This document shows positions 56,314-64,000 of a DNA stretch of 64,000 bases, piece after piece; the stretch's first letter is position 1; each line of letters starts with the position of its first letter. The stretch lies in contig JABBZI010000022.1 of the NCBI GenBank assembly GCA_012955965.1, positions 1 through 64,000 on the forward strand. The letters run 5' to 3'. Source of the DNA: Clostridioides difficile (lineage in GTDB: Bacteria; Bacillota; Clostridia; Peptostreptococcales; Peptostreptococcaceae). The notes beneath the pieces were generated by a model. That model did not search any database. It had not been told where the DNA came from and saw only the letters and a program-made list of their open reading frames with translations. Position numbers and translations under genes: made by a program.

Positions 56314-57183
56314 TTATGCATTTTGTAATTTTATATTCATTAAATGTTTCTCAAACTCTTCTATACCAATTCTTTCCAATACTTTGCTTATTCTTTCTCC
56401 TGGACTTGCTAATTGTTTATATGTATTAAATACATCTTGAACTAATTCTTCTATATTATCTTCTGTATACAAGTTGCTAAGTCTATCTCCAAATCTATAA
56501 CCTCTTCCCATTCTACCACCAAGGTAAACAGCTAATCCTTTTTTATCAACTTCCATAGCTCCAAATGGACATACCTGAGCACATTTCCCGCAATTTACAC
56601 ACTCTTCTTTATTCCACACTAACTTCTTATTTTCCATATATACTGATTTTTGTCTACAAGATGATGTACATAATCCACAATTTTTACATTTATCTTCATT
56701 AAATTTTACATATACTTGTCCTACAATACCTACATCATTAGTATTAGCCTTAGCACAATTGTTTGGACATCCAACTAAAGTAATCTTAGTTTTAGATGGT
56801 AAATCATATCCAAAATATGAATCATGTAACTTTCCACATAATTCTTGTGTATCATATATTCCGTGTTGACATACAGTACCTTTACATGCAACTAGTGGTC
56901 TTACTTTTTTTCCTGTACCACCATGTTCTAAACCTACAGTTTTCAAATCTTCTTTTATTGAATCTATATCTTCATATTTTATCCATGGTATTTCCACAGC
57001 TAATCTAGTAGTAACACCCAAATAACCTCTACCATATTTTTCAGACAACTTTGACAAGTTAATAAGTTGTTCTGCTGTAAAGTTTCCAGCCCTACTTAAT
57101 ATTCTTATTGAAAAATATCCCTCTTGGCTTTGAGCCAATATACCTTCAGCTTTCAACTTTGCTTTTTCATCTTTGCTAATCAT
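56314..57183 (-). CDS. Small siroheme nitrite/sulfite reductase-type protein with ferredoxin domain
   Basis: A 289-aa protein with three parts: a ferredoxin-like half domain (1-70, FSIRILSRAGNFTAEQL), a siroheme/4Fe-4S-binding domain (about 75-150, CKGTVC with the next pair GCPNNCAKA), and a double [4Fe-4S] ferredoxin domain (about 165-225, CKNCGLCTSSC and CVNCGKCAQVCPFG). This resembles AsrC, subunit C of anaerobic sulfite reductase, and similar single-gene proteins. No asrA or asrB is nearby. It may reduce sulfite or nitrite with ferredoxin; the real role is unknown. Confidence 0.82.
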   Translation of the reverse strand: MISKDEKAKLKAEGILAQSQEGYFSIRILSRAGNFTAEQLINLSKLSEKYGRGYLGVTTRLAVEIPWIKYEDIDSIKEDLKTVGLEHGGTGKKVRPLVACKGTVCQHGIYDTQELCGKLHDSYFGYDLPSKTKITLVGCPNNCAKANTNDVGIVGQVYVKFNEDKCKNCGLCTSSCRQKSVYMENKKLVWNKEECVNCGKCAQVCPFGAMEVDKKGLAVYLGGRMGRGYRFGDRLSNLYTEDNIEELVQDVFNTYKQLASPGERISKVLERIGIEEFEKHLMNIKLQNA

Positions 57184-57364
57184 ATTTCACACCTCATAAT
57201 ATAAATTTATAGTTCTATACTGCTAATAATATGTTTAAATAAGTCTATATTTATATAATCATATTCTAACTCTGTTTATATTTTAAAACATAATAAAGGT
57301 ATATTCAACTTAATAAAGCTAATACAACTTTATATTAAGTAATTCTATTGCACTTTAAAAGACT

Positions 57365-58666
57365 TTATTTATATTCTCCAACTTCAATTGGATTTGAGTT
57401 ATCAAGACTCCATCCCATCCATCCATCACTATAAAGAGAGCTATCTTCTACACCCATCACATTTGCATATGTTAATACTTCAGCAGCACGCCATCCACTT
57501 CCACACATAAATATCAGTTGTTTATTCACATCTATATTTCCTTTATTCCACATTTCTAAAATCTCATATTTATTTCTCATTGTATCATCAACATTACGAT
57601 ATTCTTCTAGTGAAACACTATCACTCCCTGAATGCCCATATAAAGCACCTGGTACACGTCCTTTTTTATCATAATATGTATATCCAGATATTTTACCTAT
57701 ATGCTCATTCCAAGTACGAATATCTACTAATGCACATTTATTTTTTTCCTTTAGTTTTTGCTTTAATTCAGATGTTGTAACGATTAATTGTGGGTTAGCT
57801 GGTATATTCGCTCCAAAATTAGTGCATGAATACCTTGCGTTACTAGTAAATTCTAATTCATATCCTGCTGATATCCATGAATTTATTCCACCATTTAAAA
57901 CCCTTACATCTTTTACTCCTATATATCTCAATATAACAGCTAGTCTATAAGATGCCATAGTTGTACCACTTGAAACTATTACAGTATCATCCTTCGTAAA
58001 TCCATAATTTAATGCAAACTGAGTCAGATTATTATCATTAGCTAGCATCCATGTTGGAGGAGGTTCTATAATATCGGTATTTATATGAACACTTGTAGGT
58101 ATATGACCTTTTGCATACGATTCTTTTTCTTCTCCCCAACTTGCTTCAATCATTTTTATATTCTTGGAATTTTCGAATGTCTCAGGTATTCCTCCATCCA
58201 GTATTTCTTTTATTATAAAAGCTGGAATTATCATTTGATAATTTTTATATCTTTCCATTGGAAGATTTTCATTCTCTGCCCATTGCTTAATGTCATATTT
58301 ATATAGATACTTATATCCCTTTTTAAACAAATACTCTGCTACAAATAAAGAATCTTTTCCATTTGCATCATATAATACTATATTTTTATTTAAATCAATT
58401 CCTTTAGTCTTCAGTGCTTGCTCTAGTACTTCATCTTTTTTATCCGAATATACATTTAACCAATTAGCAGAAAAGTCTACAGCGTCTTTTATATGACCAC
58501 CTCTTTTTACCCCATCTAATCTCCATCCATTGTATGCATCATTTAAACGAGTATCAACTACAATCCAAGATTCATCTTGTATTTTTTCTTGTAGAAATTC
58601 TGTAGAAATTGATTCAAGATTAACAAAAAAATCTTCTTTTTCTTCCTTTTTAAAATTATTTGACAT
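57365..58666 (-). CDS. Three-domain rhodanese protein (thiosulfate/3-mercaptopyruvate sulfurtransferase type)
   Basis: Cytoplasmic protein of 433 aa with three rhodanese domains: about 15-140, 155-280 and 290-430. Only the third keeps the active-site Cys, in IFMCGSGWRAAEV. The first two have Asp or Ser at that place (VLYDANGKDS and VSSGTTMASY), so they are probably structural. The lone siroheme reductase gene lies 180 bp downstream, a hint of sulfur metabolism. AGGAG lies 7 nt before the ATG. Confidence 0.88.
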   Translation of the reverse strand: MSNNFKKEEKEDFFVNLESISTEFLQEKIQDESWIVVDTRLNDAYNGWRLDGVKRGGHIKDAVDFSANWLNVYSDKKDEVLEQALKTKGIDLNKNIVLYDANGKDSLFVAEYLFKKGYKYLYKYDIKQWAENENLPMERYKNYQMIIPAFIIKEILDGGIPETFENSKNIKMIEASWGEEKESYAKGHIPTSVHINTDIIEPPPTWMLANDNNLTQFALNYGFTKDDTVIVSSGTTMASYRLAVILRYIGVKDVRVLNGGINSWISAGYELEFTSNARYSCTNFGANIPANPQLIVTTSELKQKLKEKNKCALVDIRTWNEHIGKISGYTYYDKKGRVPGALYGHSGSDSVSLEEYRNVDDTMRNKYEILEMWNKGNIDVNKQLIFMCGSGWRAAEVLTYANVMGVEDSSLYSDGWMGWSLDNSNPIEVGEYK

Positions 58667-58783
58667 AATTTATTCTCCTATTTATAATATTTTTTATTTA
58701 AAATTGTTTCATTAAATTAAAACTATTTTCTCATAAAGCATCAAATTAATTATAACAAAAAACAAGTCTAATTCTTATAAAAA

Positions 58784-58828
58784 AACTCATCCTATAAAAT
58801 ACAAATAATAGAATGAGCTTTTTAATAA
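58784..58828 (-). terminator. Terminator of glmS
   Basis: On the minus strand AGCTCATTCTAT pairs with ATAGGATGAGT (one mismatch), then TTTTTTTATAAG. It starts about 40 nt past the glmS stop. Confidence 0.82.
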
Positions 58829-58857
58829 ATATTATCTATTTAATTTTTAATATATTT

Positions 58858-60690
58858 TTATTCAACTGTTACTGATTTTGCTAGATTTCTTGGTTTATCA
58901 ACGTCGCATCCTCTTAATACAGAAACATGGTAAGCAAGCAACTGCATTGGTACAACAGCTAATATAGGAGATAAAATATCATCTGAATTTGGTATATAGA
59001 TTATTTTATCAGCAGCTTTCTCAACATCTTTATTGTGACTTTGAGCTATAGCTATTACATAAGCTCCTCTTGCTCTTACTTCTTCCATATTAGAAACCAT
59101 TTTTTCAAATAATTTTTCTTGAGTAGCTATAGCAATTACAGGAGTTCCTTTTTCTATTAAAGCTATTGTTCCATGCTTTAATTCTCCTGCTGCAAAAGCT
59201 TCTGCATGTATATATGAAATTTCTTTTAATTTTAATGAACCTTCCATTGCTAAACTATAATCTATTCCTCTTCCTAGATAGAATGCATGGTCAGAACTCA
59301 CAACTGTTTTAGCAATTTCTTTTATATATTCTTCGTTATCTAGTATTTCTTGTATCTTTGATGGTATTTCTTTCATCTTAGAAATCATACTATCATAAAA
59401 TTCTCTATTTATTGTGCCTTTTTTAATAGCAAAGTCTAAAGCTATCATATATAGAGAAGTTATTTGAGTAGTATATGCCTTAGTTGATGCAACTGCTACT
59501 TCAGGTCCTGCCCAAGTATAGAAAACATCATCTGATTCTCTAGCTATAGATGAACCTACAACATTAGTTATAGAAAGTATTCTAGCTCCTTTAGCTTTTG
59601 AATCTCTTAATACTGCTAGAGTATCTGCTGTTTCACCAGATTGACTAACTAATATTACTAATGAATTTTCATCTACAAATGGGTCACTATATCTAAACTC
59701 TGATGCTATATCAGTTATTACTGGTATATTTACAAATTTCTCTATAGCATACTTTCCAAGTAATCCAGCATTATATGCTGTTCCACAAGCTACTATATAA
59801 ACTTTATTTATTTTATCTAAATCTTCTTTAGAAATATTTATACTATCTAAAACTATACTTCCATTGTCATCAAGTCTTCTTTCTAGTGTTTCTCTAACAC
59901 CTGTTGGTTGCTCGTGAATTTCTTTTGACATAAAGTAATCATATCCACCCTTAGATGCAGCCTCTACATCCCAAGTTACATGGAATACTTCTTTTTCCAC
60001 TAAATTTCTATTAGAATCATAAACTGTTACATTTTCATCCTTTAGATGAACTATCTCTCCATTTTCTAAGAAATAAACATCCCTAGTATATTTTAATAAT
60101 GCAGGTATATCTGATGCTATGAAGTTTTCGCCTTCTCCAACACCAACTACAAGAGGGCTATCTTTTCTTACAGCTACTAATTCATTTCCATGTTCTTTAC
60201 ATATAACGCCTAGTGCATAAGCTCCTCTTAATTTTGATATAGTTTTATATACAGCATCTAATAAATTACCTTCATAGTATTTATCTACTAAATGTGCTAT
60301 TACTTCTGTATCTGTCTGAGATTCAAATTTAACACCTTCAGAGATTAATTCTTCTTTTATTTCCATGTAATTTTCTATTATCCCATTATGAACAACTGCT
60401 ATTGTTTTAGATTGATTAAAATGAGGATGTGAGTTTACATCAGATGGCTCTCCATGAGTTGCCCATCTTGTATGCCCTATTCCCAAGTTTCCATCAATAG
60501 GATTCTTTTCTAAATCTTCTGCCAACACAGATAGTCTACCTTTAAACTTTCTAATATTAAGCTCTTCTCCATTAGAATTATTAACTGCTACTCCTGCTGA
60601 ATCATAGCCTCTGTACTCTAACTTAGAAAGTCCTTCTACTATAACTTCTGCTGCCTTTCTACTTCCTAAATATCCAACTATTCCACACAT
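58858..60690 (-). CDS. glmS: Glutamine-fructose-6-phosphate aminotransferase
   Basis: Makes glucosamine-6-phosphate from fructose-6-phosphate and glutamine, the entry to amino-sugar and cell-wall synthesis; 610 aa. The N-terminal glutaminase starts with the nucleophile Cys2 (MCGIVGYLG), then GIGHTRWATHG. Two SIS domains follow (VACGTAYNAG and SQSGETADTL; LGRGIDYSLAMEGSLKLKEISYIHAE). C-terminus DKPRNLAKSVTVE is standard. AGGAGG precedes the ATG. Controlled by the self-cleaving ribozyme upstream. Confidence 0.99.
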   Translation of the reverse strand: MCGIVGYLGSRKAAEVIVEGLSKLEYRGYDSAGVAVNNSNGEELNIRKFKGRLSVLAEDLEKNPIDGNLGIGHTRWATHGEPSDVNSHPHFNQSKTIAVVHNGIIENYMEIKEELISEGVKFESQTDTEVIAHLVDKYYEGNLLDAVYKTISKLRGAYALGVICKEHGNELVAVRKDSPLVVGVGEGENFIASDIPALLKYTRDVYFLENGEIVHLKDENVTVYDSNRNLVEKEVFHVTWDVEAASKGGYDYFMSKEIHEQPTGVRETLERRLDDNGSIVLDSINISKEDLDKINKVYIVACGTAYNAGLLGKYAIEKFVNIPVITDIASEFRYSDPFVDENSLVILVSQSGETADTLAVLRDSKAKGARILSITNVVGSSIARESDDVFYTWAGPEVAVASTKAYTTQITSLYMIALDFAIKKGTINREFYDSMISKMKEIPSKIQEILDNEEYIKEIAKTVVSSDHAFYLGRGIDYSLAMEGSLKLKEISYIHAEAFAAGELKHGTIALIEKGTPVIAIATQEKLFEKMVSNMEEVRARGAYVIAIAQSHNKDVEKAADKIIYIPNSDDILSPILAVVPMQLLAYHVSVLRGCDVDKPRNLAKSVTVE

Positions 60691-60737
60691 TATTTGTGTC
60701 CTCCTAAAAAATATTATTTATATATTTTAAGAGTTAG

Positions 60738-60925
60738 GTCATATAAGTTTACTTTGGCTTCCCTTTGTCCATAAGATTACTCCTATTATTTAAAGAAGTC
60801 TTTCGATGGTAAACACACCGCAGAGCATCCGCCGACAATTCGATTAACTCTGACCTCGTCAACTTAGTTCCTATATTACTTAATAATTATGTCTATAACT
60901 AAGTTCTGGCGCTTAGAAAGGTGCC
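60738..60925 (-). promoter_or_regulatory. glmS ribozyme
   Basis: On the minus strand the core AAGCGCCAGAACT is followed by AGTTGACGAGG, TCGGCGGATGCTCTGCGG and a GTTTAC/GTAAAC pairing, the accepted glmS ribozyme blocks. Cleavage is expected between A 60913 and G 60912. Glucosamine-6-phosphate triggers it and lowers glmS message. It ends about 50 nt before the glmS start. Confidence 0.97.
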
Positions 60926-60958
60926 CTCAGTATTTATATCTGAGAATACCCTTATAAA

Positions 60959-62305
60959 TTACGATAATTTTTCTTGTATAAGATTAGCTAAATTTGTTGC
61001 TAATTCTTTTATTTGACCTTCCTCTTTACCCTCTAACATAACTCTAACTAATGGCTCAGTTCCTGATGGTCTTATCAGAACTCTACCATTTCCATCTAAA
61101 ATAGATTCTATTCTTTCTATTTCAGTTTTTATTTCTGGATATTCCATATATTTAGTTTTATTTTCATTTCTTATTGTTGCATTTACTAATACTTGTGGAT
61201 ATTGACTCATTATTGATGCAAGTTCTGATAAAGGTTTCTTTTCTTGCAATATTATATTTGCAAGTATTAAAGAACTAAGTACTCCATCTCCAGTTGTATT
61301 GTAATCTAAGAATATCATATGTCCAGATTGTTCTCCACCAAGATTGTATCCATTTTTAACCATATCTTCTAAAACATATCTATCTCCAACTGCTGTAGTA
61401 GATAAATTTATTCCATTTTCTTTAGCAGATATTGTCAATCCTATGTTACTCATAACTGTAACTACTAAAGTGTCTTGTGCTAATTTATTATTTTTCTTTA
61501 GATTTAAAGCACTCAATATCATTATATGGTCTCCATCAACAATTTGACCCTTCTCATTTACTGCAATTAATCTATCTGCATCTCCATCATATGCAAGACC
61601 TAAGTCAGCATTATGCTCTAAAACAGATTTTTGAAGTTGTTCAGGATGTGTAGAACCACATTTATAATTTATATTATTTCCATCTGGTGAACTATTTATT
61701 GAAATTACACTTGCTCCTAATTCATCAAACACTATTGGTGCTACTTTATATGATGCACCATTTGCGCAATCCAATACTACTTTTAATCCTTTAAAATCTG
61801 TGCTTATTATTGATTTCAAATAGTCTACATAGTCTCTTTGTGCACAGTGTTCATGTAATTTTCTTCCTACATTTTCACCAATTGGTAGACAATCAATTTT
61901 GTCTATATCATCTATATATTCTTCTATTTTTAATTCAATTTCATCATCCAATTTATATCCATTCTTATTAAAGAATTTGATTCCATTATATTCAACAGGA
62001 TTATGAGATGCAGATATAACCACGCCACAATCAGCACCATATTTTCTAGTTAAATATGCCACTGCAGGTGTTGGTATTATTCCAACAGTAATAACATCAC
62101 ATCCAACAGACATAAGCCCTGCTATTAAAGATGCTTCTAACATATCCCCTGATATTCTAGTATCTTTACCTACCACTACTTTTACTCTGTGGTCTCCTTG
62201 AGCTAAGACAAAACCACCAGCTCTACCAAGTTTATATGCTAAGTCACATGTTAATTCTGTATTTGCTACTCCTCTAACTCCATCAGTTCCAAAATACTTT
62301 CTCAC
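60959..62305 (-). CDS. glmM: Phosphoglucosamine mutase
   Basis: Interconverts glucosamine-6-phosphate and glucosamine-1-phosphate, the step after GlmS; 448 aa. I start it at GTG 62305 ([12 protein letters not shown]), because AAAGGAGA lies 8 nt upstream and family members start here; an ATG at 62365 would add 20 residues that include that ribosome site. Seen: the phospho-Ser loop [12 protein letters not shown], metal motif DGDADR and the sugar-phosphate loop [12 protein letters not shown]. glmS lies 270 bp downstream on the same strand, with the ribozyme in between. Confidence 0.98.
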   Translation of the reverse strand: MRKYFGTDGVRGVANTELTCDLAYKLGRAGGFVLAQGDHRVKVVVGKDTRISGDMLEASLIAGLMSVGCDVITVGIIPTPAVAYLTRKYGADCGVVISASHNPVEYNGIKFFNKNGYKLDDEIELKIEEYIDDIDKIDCLPIGENVGRKLHEHCAQRDYVDYLKSIISTDFKGLKVVLDCANGASYKVAPIVFDELGASVISINSSPDGNNINYKCGSTHPEQLQKSVLEHNADLGLAYDGDADRLIAVNEKGQIVDGDHIMILSALNLKKNNKLAQDTLVVTVMSNIGLTISAKENGINLSTTAVGDRYVLEDMVKNGYNLGGEQSGHMIFLDYNTTGDGVLSSLILANIILQEKKPLSELASIMSQYPQVLVNATIRNENKTKYMEYPEIKTEIERIESILDGNGRVLIRPSGTEPLVRVMLEGKEEGQIKELATNLANLIQEKLS

Positions 62306-62419
62306 TAAATATTCTCCTTTCATAATTGAAAAGCTTGCAATTTGTATTATATTTTTATAGTCCATAAAATATCATTATATTCTTAATTTCAGTCATAAAA
62401 ACATTTTAATACTTATCAG

Positions 62420-62458
62420 CAAAAAAGACAATAGAAATAATTCTATTGTCTTTTTTTT
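62420..62458 (-). terminator. Terminator of the 2-oxoacid oxidoreductase operon
   Basis: AAAGACAATAGAA pairs with TTCTATTGTCTTT with T tracts on the minus-strand 3' side (TTTTTTGCTG). It follows the gamma-subunit stop at 62476 by about 20 nt. Confidence 0.88.
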
Positions 62459-62475
62459 GACATCTTTTTTCTTTA

Positions 62476-63033
62476 TTAGTTAGTTGCTTTAGAACATGCA
62501 GCATCCATACCTTTTTGTAGAGCTTCTCTGTTTAACGGAACGAATTTTTCTTTTCTAGGTCCGAAAACTTTTTTAAATGCTTCTAATACAGATTCTATAT
62601 CTACAGTATCAGCTACTTTTAAGTAAGCTCCTAACATTATCATATTAGCAACTTTGTCATTTCCTAACTCAACTGCTAATTCATTTGCTGGTATATAATA
62701 AACATCTACATCTGTTCTTTCAACTTTTTCTTTTATTAAAGAGCTATTTACTATTATTTTTCCACCAGGTATAACATCATTTTTGAATTTTTCAAACGCT
62801 GGTATGTTTAATAATATAGCTGCAGTTGCATCATCTGTTATAAGTGGAGAACCAACTGGTTCACTAGATACAGTTACTGCACAGTTTGCTGTACCTCCAC
62901 GCATTTCTGGTCCATAAGATGGTAACCAAGAAACTTCTTTTCCTTCTAGCATTCCTGCATAAGTAAGTAATTGTCCCATAGACATAACACCTTGGCCTCC
63001 GAAGCCTGCACATATTACTCTAGCTGTAGACAT
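62476..63033 (-). CDS. 2-oxoacid:ferredoxin oxidoreductase, gamma subunit
   Basis: Gamma subunit (185 aa) of a ferredoxin-reducing 2-oxoacid dehydrogenase that turns a 2-oxoacid and CoA into an acyl-CoA. Seen: the start VICAGFGGQGVMSMGQLL and SYGPEMRGGTANCAV, both typical. It begins one base past the beta stop. The partner genes suggest a branched-chain (Vor) or 2-oxoglutarate (Kor) enzyme, and the substrate cannot be fixed by reading. Confidence 0.94.
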   Translation of the reverse strand: MSTARVICAGFGGQGVMSMGQLLTYAGMLEGKEVSWLPSYGPEMRGGTANCAVTVSSEPVGSPLITDDATAAILLNIPAFEKFKNDVIPGGKIIVNSSLIKEKVERTDVDVYYIPANELAVELGNDKVANMIMLGAYLKVADTVDIESVLEAFKKVFGPRKEKFVPLNREALQKGMDAACSKATN

Positions 63034-63786
63034 TTACTTCACCTCCTCAACTTCAACATTTTTGAAATTTCCTAATGGATAGTATGGTATCATATTGTCT
63101 CTTAACCATTGTAAAGCATCATTTGGAGCTAGTCCCCAGTTTGTAGGACAAGTAGATAATACTTCTACTATTCCAAATCCTAATCCTGCTTGTTGAACTT
63201 GGAATGCTTTCTTTATAGCTTTTTTAGCTTGTCTAACATGAGCTGGAGTATCAACTGCTACTCTTTCTACAAATACAGCTCCTGTTAATGTAGCTAACAT
63301 TTCGCTTACTCTTATTGGGTAACCTTGAGTTTCAGCATTTCTTCCTGATTGAGCAGTAGTAGCTCTTTGTCCAACTAGTGTAGTTGGAGCCATTTGCCCA
63401 CCAGTCATACCATATGTTGTATTGTTTACAAAAATAGTAGTTATTTTCTCTCCTCTAGCAGCTGCATGAACTATTTCAGCAGTACCGATTGAAGCTAAGT
63501 CTCCATCACCTTGATAAGTGAATACTGTATTTTCAGGATGAACTCTTTTTATTCCTGTAGCAGCTGCTGGTGCTCTACCATGAGCAGCCTCTTGAGTGTC
63601 ACAGTTAAAATATTTATATCCTAAAACTGAACATCCAACTGGAACAACACCTACAGCATCACCTAACACTCCTAATTCTTCTAATACTTCACCAACTAAT
63701 CTATGGATTATACCATGTGTACATCCTGGACAGTAGTGAGTTTGAGTATCTTGTAATCCTTCAGTTTTCTTAAATACAACAGCCAT
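63034..63786 (-). CDS. 2-oxoacid:ferredoxin oxidoreductase, beta subunit (TPP-binding)
   Basis: Thiamine-diphosphate-binding beta subunit, 250 aa. Seen: CPGCTHGIIHRL with the Cys of the family, QGDGDLASIGTAEIVHAAARG (the TPP motif GDGx...N ending in VNNTTYGMTGGQM) and STCPTNWGL. Its start overlaps the alpha stop (TAATG). The order alpha-beta-gamma fits the Vor/Kor class. Confidence 0.95.
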   Translation of the reverse strand: MAVVFKKTEGLQDTQTHYCPGCTHGIIHRLVGEVLEELGVLGDAVGVVPVGCSVLGYKYFNCDTQEAAHGRAPAAATGIKRVHPENTVFTYQGDGDLASIGTAEIVHAAARGEKITTIFVNNTTYGMTGGQMAPTTLVGQRATTAQSGRNAETQGYPIRVSEMLATLTGAVFVERVAVDTPAHVRQAKKAIKKAFQVQQAGLGFGIVEVLSTCPTNWGLAPNDALQWLRDNMIPYYPLGNFKNVEVEEVK

Positions 63787-64000
63787 TATCTAGCACCTCC
63801 TGCAACCAATTCTCCGGCAATAATTTTTTTAGCTTTTTCAACTATTTCTGCTGGTGTTGGAGTCATTCCTCCTGGTCTTCCATGGAAGTAAACTGGTAAT
63901 TTACCTTCTACTGCCATTTTAACATCTTCCACCATTTGTCCCATACTCATTTCAACAGTTAATATGTTTCTAGCATTAGGAATTTGGTCAAATGCTTCAA
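63786..64000 (-). CDS. 2-oxoacid:ferredoxin oxidoreductase, alpha subunit (C-terminal part)
   Basis: The last ~70 codons of an alpha subunit, cut by the right window edge. Read on the minus strand the product includes NILTVEMSMGQMVEDVKMAV, VYFHGRPGGMTPTP and ends AGELVAGGAR. These are the typical C-terminus of VorB/KorA alpha chains. The stop TAA overlaps the beta ATG. A delta (ferredoxin) gene may lie further out. Confidence 0.9.
   Translation of the reverse strand, partial: EAFDQIPNARNILTVEMSMGQMVEDVKMAVEGKLPVYFHGRPGGMTPTPAEIVEKAKKIIAGELVAGGAR

Noticed and set aside
1..64000. CRISPR arrays, tRNA or rRNA genes
   Set aside because: No regularly spaced repeats, no cloverleaf with T-loop sequence and no rRNA-like segment was noticed on either strand.

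Overview
The window comes from an AT-rich, anaerobic, spore-forming Firmicute and is almost certainly Clostridioides difficile or a very close relative. The markers are the p-hydroxyphenylacetate decarboxylase operon hpdBCA, the sporulation and cell-wall block ywmB-murA-spoIID-spoIIQ-spoIIID-mbl-fabZ, 2-oxoacid:ferredoxin oxidoreductase genes, a GrdB-like protein and an IStron-type group I intron. Against reference proteins recalled from memory, HpdB and HpdC show scattered substitutions, so this may be a divergent lineage; that needs an alignment.

Layout. 1-390 is the 5' ribozyme part of a group I intron/IStron on the minus strand, cut by the window edge. 396-5940 (plus strand) holds a sigma-54 enhancer-binding protein and its apparent target operon, an M20 amidohydrolase and an amino-acid permease, with a -24/-12 promoter and a 20-bp inverted repeat as candidate activator site. 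6069-16967 (minus strand) is an accessory RiPP-type locus: LytTR response regulator and histidine kinase, two radical SAM/SPASM enzymes, a 60-residue Cys/Trp-containing precursor, a MacB/FtsX-type ABC pair, a subtilisin-like protease and an ABC exporter. 16968-17724 has no recognisable gene. 17725-21637 is hpdBCA.

21934-24590 is tsaE-tsaB-rimI-tsaD, mainly the t6A tRNA-modification genes. Next come a DUF4116 repeat protein, an FMN-riboswitch-controlled riboflavin transporter gene (ribU), an amidohydrolase, tex, prfB (with its +1 programmed frameshift site intact), secA and hpf. hpf has a close match to a sigma-H promoter, and upstream lies a small cluster of DnaA boxes. 35624-43067 is a PTS operon with a PRD regulator, lactose/cellobiose-type IIA, IIB and IIC, a GrdB-like protein, a glycosylasparaginase homologue, an M20 peptidase and cutC. 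It may be a pathway for glycosylated asparagine or related compounds.

43098-43365 is a well-folded non-coding RNA downstream of comF, probably the raiA motif. After recD2 and a YkvI-like carrier come metK with a SAM-I riboswitch, yyaC, fabZ, mbl, spoIIID, spoIIQ, spoIID, murA and ywmB, a small siroheme-type reductase, a three-domain rhodanese protein, glmS with its ribozyme, glmM and a 2-oxoacid oxidoreductase operon running off the right edge.

Most of the window is conserved core chromosome transcribed on the minus strand. The accessory material is the intron at the left edge and the RiPP-like locus, which is the best candidate for an undescribed system.
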